A stretch of 6,426 nucleotides of DNA from an uncultured Bacteroidota bacterium. GTDB taxonomy: Bacteria > Bacteroidota > Rhodothermia > Rhodothermales > UBA10348. The notes beneath the pieces were generated by a model, which did not search any database, was not told the DNA's origin, and saw only the letters and a program-made list of their open reading frames with translations. This document shows positions 1 to 6,257 of the stretch, in pieces. The stretch lies in the NCBI GenBank assembly GCA_937893205.1, contig CALBJU010000112.1, positions 1 through 6,426 of the forward strand. The letters run 5' to 3'. Position numbers and translations under genes: made by a program. Within the stretch, counting starts at the first letter, position 1. Each line of letters starts with the position of its first letter.

Positions 1-55
1 AATTGTTGTTGGGGTTGCTGAGCCCAGCGGGACATCGCCGAAGTCGAACAACGAG
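1..55 (-). repeat. 55-bp perfect direct repeat, copy B (start of ASH module 4)
   Basis: Second copy of the repeat at 622-676, encoding the same residues at 658-675. It touches the window edge, so the true repeat may be longer than 55 bp. Confidence 0.95.
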
Positions 56-2025
56 GGGGAAGCAGAAACATCCTCCACTCCCGTTCCGGTCCCCGATAGC
101 GGAATGACCACCTGCGTGTTTGGGGAATTATTCGATATCTGGAGGGACGCGTTCAGGAGGCCGAGTGTCGACGGAGAAAAACTCACCTGCAGCGTGGCCG
201 TGAGACCGGGAATTACTGTGCCATTGGCGGGTGAAACTGAAAATGCGCCGGGATCAGAGCCCCCAATATCCGTCACGAACGTCAGAGGAAGCTCTCCCGA
301 ATTGGTGATGTTGACGTTCTGCATCGAGGTGGAACCGATTACCGTGGGATCAAAATCGACAGAAGTCTCGTCGGGGTTGATCACAGGCGAAATTCCAGTG
401 CCGGATAGCGGCACGTCGAGTGTCTCAGACGAACTCGTCGAGGTGATACGCAGCGTTCCGCTTACCACACCCCGAGCCGCGGGAGCAAACGAAACAATGA
501 TCTCTCGGCTCGCTCCTGCCTGCAGCGTTCCATCCTGGGCGTTTTGACTGAACGCACCCGACGCATCGTTGATGATGGAGAAGGTCAGCGGAGCTGGCGC
601 AGTTCCGGTGTTGGAAATGGTAATTGTTGTTGGGGTTGCTGAGCCCAGCGGGACATCGCCGAAGTCGAACAACGAGTCACTCACAATGAGAAAGCTCACA
701 TCACCTGGTGCCGTTCCTGTGTTCGAAATATTTATGGTAGTGGTGGCAGGCGCATCGAGACCAACATTTCCGAAATCAAATGTGAGGGGCGTCGCGGAAA
801 TGTTCGGGACGACAGCTGGCGCTACATTGACCGTAATCGCCGCACTGGTAAGCCCCAAGCCCGTCACTATAGCGTTTGTGACGCTCAGCGTGTACTCACC
901 GGCATCTGTCAGTTCAGCCACCTTTGTGTAGGTAGCAGAGGTCGCACCGGCAATGGGCGATGCACCAATGGGCGATGCACCCAGGTGCCACTGATACAGA
1001 TTGCTGGTGCCTCCGTCTACGAACGTCAGATTCAGAGGATCGCCTTCCGTCACGTTCAGAGTAGCCGTGTCTCCAAACGATCCCTGTGGCGAATAGGTAA
1101 AGTTTGGGATACCAATATTTTGCTCCAGGTCTTCAAAGGTGAGCAGATTGTTCTCCACTTGCAGCCGTGTCAAAGAAGGATGGCCGCTGAAATTTGGTAA
1201 GTTTTCTAACTGGTTCTCGTCGAGTTCTAACTCTGAGAGAAGATTGAGACTGACGAGCTCGACGGGAATATCTCCGGATAGTTCATTGTCCTTCAGATTG
1301 AGGATTTTTAACGAAGCTAGGTTTCCAAACTTAACCGGTATTGGGCCTGTGAACTGATTTGAGGCTACGCTCAGAAAGGTCAGGTTTACCAGATTCCCAA
1401 GTTCACTTGGTAAGCTTCCGCTCAGCGAATTGGCGTCAAGATTGAGCGACTGAAGCGAGGTCATCAGTCCGATCTCCGACGGAATTCCGCCGCTAAGATT
1501 GTTGCCCGAAAGCTCCAGCGTATGGAGTAAGACAAGGTCGGTCAGTTCCACTGGAATGGTTCCACTTAAGCTGTTCTGCGCGAGACCGAGGTATCGCAAT
1601 GTCTCAAAGTTTCCTAACTGAGCATGCATCATCAATCCGCTTAAACTATTCCGGTTGAAGTTCAGAACCTGTAGCTCGGAGAGCACAGCACCAACCTGAA
1701 AAAATCTGTCCTGGTTTGATGATTCAACAATTACTCCAATTAGATTATTATTGGATAAATCTATACCTGTGATGCGCGTTGCTCCACCGATCTCATCGGT
1801 ACTTATTCCGTACCAGGTTCCAACCGGGTTGGCAGAATTCCAATTGTCAGCATTGGTCCAGCCGATGCCTCCGAACGTATCATAAATGTAAACAATGATC
1901 GCCCGTTCCTGCTCTTCGATAGACCGGCCGGAGCTCACGCGCGCGGGCATGACCACCATCATTATCGTCAGGGCGACGATACGGAGGTTAATCTCAGGTC
2001 TGCTGCGGAGGAAGCCCGGGGTCAT
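1..2025 (-). CDS. Large secreted surface protein: LRR, Ig-like and ASH/choice-of-anchor-D modules (3' end outside window)
   Basis: The frame is open for 675 codons from ATG 2025-2023 to the window edge. A signal peptide (basic RSRPEINLR, hydrophobic 16-26, possible cleavage near ARVSS at 32) indicates export. Residues 35-84 are the tryptophan-containing cap usual before bacterial plant-type LRRs (GGIGWTNADNW, GTWYGI). About nine LRRs follow (85-303), most 24 residues with the pattern LxxLxLxxNxLSGxIPxxL. Next come an Ig-like domain (about 312-402; YQWH, DAGEYTLSVTN) and ASH/HYDIN-type modules: a half module (409-450), two full ones (451-544 and 545-649, each ending PLSGTG) and the start of another (650 on). 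No cysteine is seen. Such architecture suggests adhesion or matrix binding. GTG directly before the ATG is an alternative start; no ribosome binding site is evident, so translation may be coupled to the upstream lipoprotein. A C-terminal sorting domain, if any, lies outside. Confidence 0.88.
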   Translation of the reverse strand, partial: MTPGFLRSRPEINLRIVALTIMMVVMPARVSSGRSIEEQERAIIVYIYDTFGGIGWTNADNWNSANPVGTWYGISTDEIGGATRITGIDLSNNNLIGVIVESSNQDRFFQVGAVLSELQVLNFNRNSLSGLMMHAQLGNFETLRYLGLAQNSLSGTIPVELTDLVLLHTLELSGNNLSGGIPSEIGLMTSLQSLNLDANSLSGSLPSELGNLVNLTFLSVASNQFTGPIPVKFGNLASLKILNLKDNELSGDIPVELVSLNLLSELELDENQLENLPNFSGHPSLTRLQVENNLLTFEDLEQNIGIPNFTYSPQGSFGDTATLNVTEGDPLNLTFVDGGTSNLYQWHLGASPIGASPIAGATSATYTKVAELTDAGEYTLSVTNAIVTGLGLTSAAITVNVAPAVVPNISATPLTFDFGNVGLDAPATTTINISNTGTAPGDVSFLIVSDSLFDFGDVPLGSATPTTITISNTGTAPAPLTFSIINDASGAFSQNAQDGTLQAGASREIIVSFAPAARGVVSGTLRITSTSSSETLDVPLSGTGISPVINPDETSVDFDPTVIGSTSMQNVNITNSGELPLTFVTDIGGSDPGAFSVSPANGTVIPGLTATLQVSFSPSTLGLLNASLQISNNSPNTQVVIPLSGTGTGVEDVSASPSLFDFGDVPLGSATPTTI
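622..676 (-). repeat. 55-bp perfect direct repeat, copy A (start of ASH module 2)
   Basis: Bases 622-676 are identical to 1-55, 621 bp (207 codons) apart and in the same frame. The segment encodes SLFDFGDVPLGSATPTTI at residues 451-468. Identity starts at the last base of codon 450, exactly where the preceding half-length module ends. Confidence 0.95.
951..980 (-). repeat. 15-bp tandem duplication in the Ig-like domain
   Basis: The 15-mer caatgggcgatgcac occurs twice back to back on the plus strand (951-965 and 966-980). In the protein this gives GASPI twice, at residues 349-353 and 354-358. The unit keeps the frame and extends a loop after the YQW strand of the Ig-like domain. Confidence 0.95.
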
Positions 2026-2028
2026 CAC

Positions 2029-3327
2029 TCAGTTTTGGTTTGGAGGAGGAGGTGGGTTACGAAGCGGTTTGACGGTCGGCGGCATACCCTGCTCGGTGGC
2101 AGGCTGGCGTTGATCAACACCGGGCAATATGGGTGATTGAACTCCGCCCGCTAGCTGGACCATCCTGTTTCCCAACAGATTCAGCGGTTTTGGAGGGGGA
2201 GGTTCAATGCGACGTGCGCCGCCGAGCGGGTCGCCTCCGGGCCCGCCAGTGTCTCGCATTCCCGCATTGCGCCCGCGACCCGCTTCGGCGGCGCTGAACT
2301 GCGGATCCAGACTGGCAGCCTGCTGAAAGAACGTCGCTGCACCACTGAAATCACGTTCGTCCTCTCTCTGAAGTCCACGGCAATAAGCGAGAAACGCCTG
2401 CAGATTCTGCGTGGGAATTTCCTCGATTCGGGTCCGCTCGGCCTCCGTCAGCTGAATGCCCAGATCACCCAGCAGACTGAATACCAAGCGCTTTTCCAAT
2501 TCAAAAAACCTGGCCAGACTAGCCGTTTCACCCGATAGAGAGTGCGTAACTCCAGATGGGGACTCTACATAGGCGGGATCAAGACGTAAGGTATTGCCGG
2601 ACAGTATGTTATAGGTTCCTCCAACAATCGTCCCAGCTTGCAACAAGAGGCCAACCCGGGGGGCCGAAGCAGGAGTAACGTATCCGCTTTCACCAAGGGC
2701 AAGCTCATCGATGAGGGCCTGGAGCCTGGCTCGCTCGACGACCCGTAACTCGTTAACATTTTGCAGATCCAGCGAGATCATCTCCGCGATCCCACGCCCG
2801 AGAGGCGCATAATCGGCATCGGAGCCCTGGTAGGTCATTGGAAAAACCGCTACGACATTTGGTTCTATTTCGGTGTCGCTCAGTTCGGCTTCCTCAGCAA
2901 TTCTAGCCTGCATTTCAATTATTGCGGACTCTCGCACCAGCGACGCATATCGGCCCTCCATCAAGCTTCTGTACGGCGAAAGGCGTGGCACCTCCGGATA
3001 GCGGAGGTAGTGCTCGAGCGCGGTGTCATGGTCACCGACTCCTTCAGTGGCCAGGCCGAGATAGAACAGTAGTTTCCCGTCACGCCCACCCAGGTCAAAG
3101 GCGGCAGAGAGGTATTCCTCGGCCTGAACGGCATTGCCGGTGCGCATATAGATGGCACCAAGGTCACGCAGGGGATCTGTTGCCGTAGGCTGGTTCAATA
3201 CTTCCCGCTCCAGCCTTGAAATATCTCCCGAGTAATCGGCCAGCTTCTCATCCAGCCTTACAGATGTGCATCCAGATAGCCCGATGCAAATTGCAGCGAG
3301 ACAAGCAGTTTCGACAAGTCGTTTCAT
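2029..3327 (-). CDS. Lipoprotein with TPR and CsgG-like domains and a Pro-rich tail
   Basis: 432 residues. The N terminus MKRLVETACLAAICIGLSGC is a lipoprotein signal with lipobox LSGC and the lipidated cysteine at 20; the next residues TS contain no aspartate, so outer-membrane sorting is plausible. TPR-like helices (about 54-110) precede a CsgG/FlgO-like domain (about 157-265: VVAVFPM, DYAPLGRGIAEMI, LRVVERARLQALIDEL, GTIVGGTYNI). A further TPR-like unit follows (309-349, FSGAATFFQQAASLDPQF). Residues 355-432 are a Gly/Pro-rich, probably disordered tail ending in PPPPPNQN. Domain order and sequence match the preceding gene, so this is a tandem paralogue with a different anchor. The only methionine before the lipobox is the annotated start, although no good ribosome binding site is seen. 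True CsgG is also an outer-membrane lipoprotein, but this domain looks too short for its pore hairpins. The stop is TGA, 3 bp before the next gene. Confidence 0.85.
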   Translation of the reverse strand: MKRLVETACLAAICIGLSGCTSVRLDEKLADYSGDISRLEREVLNQPTATDPLRDLGAIYMRTGNAVQAEEYLSAAFDLGGRDGKLLFYLGLATEGVGDHDTALEHYLRYPEVPRLSPYRSLMEGRYASLVRESAIIEMQARIAEEAELSDTEIEPNVVAVFPMTYQGSDADYAPLGRGIAEMISLDLQNVNELRVVERARLQALIDELALGESGYVTPASAPRVGLLLQAGTIVGGTYNILSGNTLRLDPAYVESPSGVTHSLSGETASLARFFELEKRLVFSLLGDLGIQLTEAERTRIEEIPTQNLQAFLAYCRGLQREDERDFSGAATFFQQAASLDPQFSAAEAGRGRNAGMRDTGGPGGDPLGGARRIEPPPPKPLNLLGNRMVQLAGGVQSPILPGVDQRQPATEQGMPPTVKPLRNPPPPPNQN

Positions 3328-3337
3328 CGTGATGAAA
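3322..3337 (-). promoter_or_regulatory. Inverted repeat over the start codon of the lipoprotein gene
   Basis: TTTCATC and GATGAAA form 7-bp arms separated by 2 bp, and the ATG of the lipoprotein gene (3327-3325) lies in one arm. In the mRNA a 6-bp AU-rich stem with a CACG loop could pair the start codon. The 47-bp spacer here has no clear Shine-Dalgarno site. It may be an operator, a translation-damping hairpin or chance. Confidence 0.25.
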
Positions 3338-3374
3338 ATTGGAGGGAGAGGACAAGAAAGTCTGAAACGAGGCT

Positions 3375-4403
3375 CTATTCGAGCATTCCGATCAGACTAT
3401 GGGCGCGGCGCTCGGCCACATCATATTCAGGGTCGTGGTCAAGGGCTTCCAAAAACTTGGCGTGAGCAGCCCGATAGTCTCCCTGTTCCAACAGTTCGAG
3501 GGCTTCAGAATAGGACATCATCGCGTCGAGCGAACCGAAGTCGTCCCCACCCTCGGATGAGTCCTCCTCAAGTGTAGCATTGATCGCTTCTGCGGTCTTT
3601 TGACTGAGCTCTCTGAGGAGTCCGAATACCTTATCGACCTTGCCCTCGACCTGTTCTCCCGTCAGCAGTTCTCCAGTCTCGACGCTGACCATTCTGGTGC
3701 TCAGCATCATGTCCTTTCCGTTCACGATGAATGAGCCGATGAGCACCGACTGTGCTCCGAGCAGTTCACCCATTCGAACGGCCGTGGCCTGGTTCACGCG
3801 ACCTGCATCCTGTTGCAGGTCCAGTTCACTCAAGAGCCACTGAAGTCTCTCGCGTTCAACCACCCGCAGATTGGTGGCGCTTCCCAACTGATTGATCATA
3901 GTTGCCGCGAGACCCCGACTCAGAGGCTCATAGTCGGAAGCGTTCGGTCCAAAGGAGCCGTTCGTGAAATCGATTACGGCGATCGTTCGGATCTGTCCGT
4001 CATACGTATTGACTCCGTATCCTCCTTGCTCTTTCCTGGCTTCGTAGTACGCGTGGATGAGCGGTGGGGGCTCAAAATCTGGATCAAGTGAAACCACAGG
4101 GGGCTCCAACTCAAGTAAACTCCGGATGGCGCCCAGGGCTTCTTCTTCCATCCGACGCGCAGCGAAGATTCTTCCCAGATAGTGGAACGCGGTCATCGTT
4201 TCGTCGCGACTCATCGATTCGTCGGCCGCGATGGCGTTGAACAGTTCCAGCGCTCTGTCGAAGTCTGCCGAATCATACGCGGCTACGGCATCGGCCGTGG
4301 ATTGAGCCCGTAGCGGAAGGGCGATCAGCAGGCCGAAAAGAAAGATGGCCAAAGCCACTCGAAAGCTATGCCTTAATCTGATATCTGAGTTGAAACTTCC
4401 CAT
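3375..4403 (-). CDS. Secreted TPR / CsgG-like domain protein (periplasmic)
   Basis: 342 residues. The N terminus is a Sec signal peptide: basic RLRHSFR, hydrophobic core at about 16-30, and probable cleavage after LRA (33) before QSTADAV. There is no lipobox cysteine, so the product is likely soluble in the periplasm or secreted. A helical TPR-like region (about 36-100) is followed by a CsgG/FlgO-like alpha-beta domain (about 139-275). Its landmarks are IAVIDF, DYEPLSRGLA, LRVVERERLQWLLSEL, GAQSVLIGSF and RMVSVETGELL. The C terminus has an acidic linker and one more TPR-like unit (about 294-335, ending DHDPEYDVAERR). The strand between GSFIV and STRMVSV is only a few residues, so the long membrane hairpin that true CsgG carries there is absent. 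It aligns well with the next gene, so the two are paralogues. The exact role is unknown; an envelope scaffold or regulator partner of the kinase is an inference. Confidence 0.85.
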   Translation of the reverse strand: MGSFNSDIRLRHSFRVALAIFLFGLLIALPLRAQSTADAVAAYDSADFDRALELFNAIAADESMSRDETMTAFHYLGRIFAARRMEEEALGAIRSLLELEPPVVSLDPDFEPPPLIHAYYEARKEQGGYGVNTYDGQIRTIAVIDFTNGSFGPNASDYEPLSRGLAATMINQLGSATNLRVVERERLQWLLSELDLQQDAGRVNQATAVRMGELLGAQSVLIGSFIVNGKDMMLSTRMVSVETGELLTGEQVEGKVDKVFGLLRELSQKTAEAINATLEEDSSEGGDDFGSLDAMMSYSEALELLEQGDYRAAHAKFLEALDHDPEYDVAERRAHSLIGMLE

Positions 4404-4410
4404 GATTTAT

Positions 4411-4416
4411 ACCTCT
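4411..4416 (-). promoter_or_regulatory. Ribosome binding site of the first CsgG-like gene
   Basis: AGAGGT lies 7 bases before the ATG at 4403-4401, inside the 14-bp spacer after the kinase TAG. Its position supports this ATG and suggests close translational linkage with the kinase. Confidence 0.65.
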
Positions 4417-4417
4417 G

Positions 4418-6166
4418 CTACTGCTGCTTTGTCATCTCGAAGATTAATCGGTGTTTCTCCTGTCTGTCAAACGAAGGAGAAACGATGATTGAACCCGTTG
4501 ATTGTCCTTGCAAGACTACGTCATAACCGAATTTCCGGACTGAAACCACATAATTCCCGGGTCCAAGGGAGAGAACGGCGGGAGTCTGTCTATCCCGGTT
4601 GATACCATTGATCCAAATATTCCCCCATGGAGATCCCGGGGCGTGCGCAACGGTAACTTCGGACTCGAAATAACAGGTAGACGTGATTGTAGCACCCGCT
4701 TCGATCGGCAAGACACGCTCAATGGCTTCGTATGTGGGAGACTGGCACTCTATTCTGTAGTCACCAGACTCCACGGATCTCGTACCTGCTGCTTGCTCTG
4801 CGCCCCCGTCTATCGACACCGTTCCCTCTGGAAAAACCTCCAGTATGAGGGTCGCAAGTGCGGGCGCCTCGGCTGCTGGTGGTTGTATCTGTTGTTGATC
4901 GTCGGTGTCGCTGGATACCGGAGCTGGTCCCGCCGAAACCGGAGCCGGGTCACGCACAGTCATGGTGATGAGATGGGTTATTCCTGTCGACAAGGTGGTA
5001 TCGATCGGTAGATAGCCGTCCAGTTCGATGTTCGCCCTGACGGATTCTCTTCCGTTTGCCGTTTGAAAATTTTGAAGGGGGGTTTGACCACTGTCGCCGC
5101 CATCAACGCGCACCGATGCACCGCTCGGCTCGGTCTGAAGTGTCAAAAACGTAACTGCGGGAAGGATTTCTCCTGTTCCTTCGGCGCCTGAGCCACTGAA
5201 CCTTCCGGAAAGAACCGACCAGATTCCCAGCAGCGCCGCGGTAAGCAAAATCGCCCCTCGAACGAATCCGGCTATCTTTTTTGCAGACATTTTTTCGGAT
5301 ACCGATGCGACCATTCCTGTCGCCACCGTAGAGGCGGCAGAGATGCCAGCGACACACGCATCGATCCCCGCTATCATTTCGGCGGCGGTCTGGTAGCGGT
5401 CGTCCGCATTTTTACTAAGAACCTTCAGAACTACCTGGTCCAGCCCATCAGGAATCTTTTTGAGGACACTTGCTGGAATCTTAACAGCGTGGTTCATGAT
5501 GGCGTACAGGACCGCGGCTTCATAAACAGCATCAAACGGCCTCTCGCCCGCCAGCATTTCGTAGAAGAGCACACCCACCGCCCACAAATCGGATCTAAAA
5601 TCTGCGGGTTCACCGCGGACCTGTTCGGGAGACATGTAATACAGGGTGCCGATAACGCCCTGTGTCATCGTACTCATCATACCAGGGGCATTGAGCTTCG
5701 CCAGGCCAAAATCGGCCACTTTAACCGAATCCGACTCGGTCACCATCACGTTGTGCGGCTTGATATCGCGATGCACCACACCCGCCCCGTGCGCACGGTC
5801 AAGCGCCATCAGGGTCTGGCGGACGAAGTGAATCGCCCGTTCGACTGAAATCGGGCCCTTTTCCAGAATATCAGACAGGTCCTGCCCTTCGACGTACTCC
5901 ATGACGATGAATACGCCGTGCTCCGTCTGCCGGAAAGCATGGATTCCAACAATATTGGGGCTGTCTACCTGTGCGAGGAGTCGAGCTTCGGACCGGAAAC
6001 GCGTGGCGAATCTATCATCTTCGGTGAGAGAGGATTTAATAAACTTCAGCGCGACCGGTCGGTCCAGTGCCACATCTGTGGCCAGATACACGATACCCAT
6101 TCCTCCCTCACCCAGGATCGAGTCAAGGCGATACCCGTCAACGGTTTGACCAATTTCCAGCTGCAC
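4418..6166 (-). CDS. Transmembrane Ser/Thr protein kinase with PEGA-like extracytoplasmic domains
   Basis: A 582-residue Hanks-type (PknB-like) kinase that should phosphorylate Ser/Thr of cytoplasmic partners. Every catalytic motif is present: glycine loop GEGGMGIVY (19-27), lysine K41 in VALKF, helix-C glutamate E60, HRDIKPHN (132-139) with catalytic D134, DFG (152-154), activation-loop Ser/Thr residues at 165-174, SPE (179-181) and SDLWAVGVL (192-200). It is therefore predicted to be active. A single hydrophobic segment at about 302-318 follows a short juxtamembrane stretch. The outer part has one clear PEGA domain (about 340-404, TEPSGASVRVDGG...TPL), an Ala/Pro-rich linker (407-436) and two weaker PEGA-like units (about 438-500 and 502-578, the latter with INGINRDRQTPAVLSLGPGNY). 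The start is GTG with a good AGGAG site and the stop is TAG. It leads an apparent operon; two CsgG-like envelope proteins follow 14 bp downstream. Kinase identity is certain; the signal sensed and the substrates are unknown. Confidence 0.95.
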   Translation of the reverse strand: MQLEIGQTVDGYRLDSILGEGGMGIVYLATDVALDRPVALKFIKSSLTEDDRFATRFRSEARLLAQVDSPNIVGIHAFRQTEHGVFIVMEYVEGQDLSDILEKGPISVERAIHFVRQTLMALDRAHGAGVVHRDIKPHNVMVTESDSVKVADFGLAKLNAPGMMSTMTQGVIGTLYYMSPEQVRGEPADFRSDLWAVGVLFYEMLAGERPFDAVYEAAVLYAIMNHAVKIPASVLKKIPDGLDQVVLKVLSKNADDRYQTAAEMIAGIDACVAGISAASTVATGMVASVSEKMSAKKIAGFVRGAILLTAALLGIWSVLSGRFSGSGAEGTGEILPAVTFLTLQTEPSGASVRVDGGDSGQTPLQNFQTANGRESVRANIELDGYLPIDTTLSTGITHLITMTVRDPAPVSAGPAPVSSDTDDQQQIQPPAAEAPALATLILEVFPEGTVSIDGGAEQAAGTRSVESGDYRIECQSPTYEAIERVLPIEAGATITSTCYFESEVTVAHAPGSPWGNIWINGINRDRQTPAVLSLGPGNYVVSVRKFGYDVVLQGQSTGSIIVSPSFDRQEKHRLIFEMTKQQ

Positions 6167-6171
6167 TCCAG

Positions 6172-6176
6172 CTCCT
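6172..6176 (-). promoter_or_regulatory. Ribosome binding site that decides the kinase GTG start
   Basis: The minus strand reads GAGAGGAGCTGGA and then GTG. AGGAG sits 5 bases before the GTG codon at 6166-6164. This fixes the kinase start at a GTG and agrees with the protein beginning just before the glycine-rich loop, as is usual for this family. Confidence 0.75.
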
Positions 6177-6200
6177 CTCGCTTAATTATTCCGGGTGGGA

Positions 6201-6228
6201 AAGATATTCACGCATGACACAATGGCAA
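6201..6228 (-). promoter_or_regulatory. Possible promoter of the kinase operon
   Basis: On the minus strand TTGCCA (6228-6223) lies 16 bp before TATCTT (6206-6201), about 35 bp ahead of the kinase start. This matches the sigma-70 type -35 at 5 of 6 and the -10 at 4 of 6 positions. The same bases also resemble the Bacteroidota-type pattern: TTG, a 19-bp spacer, then TATCTTTC against TAnnTTTG. It is the only gap of any size in front of the operon. The match is modest, so this is a candidate only. Confidence 0.3.
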
Positions 6229-6257
6229 GTTCTAGCATTTTCGGTCGCAGGAACACG

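Noticed and set aside
104..931. Two plus-strand open frames (104-547 and 569-931)
   Set aside because: They lie opposite the ASH modules of the minus-strand surface protein, show no domain or signal, and their repetition simply mirrors the module repeats.
2961..3188. Overlapping frames on both strands inside the lipoprotein gene
   Set aside because: The main frame has a lipobox, TPRs and a CsgG-like domain; the others are out-of-frame shadows.
3328..3374. A terminator between the two CsgG-like genes
   Set aside because: No GC-rich stem followed by a T run is present on the minus strand; the only dyad is the AT-rich one at the start codon.
2029..4403. A curli-type secretion channel
   Set aside because: No CsgA, CsgE or CsgF homologue is visible, and the CsgG-like domains look too short for the membrane hairpins.
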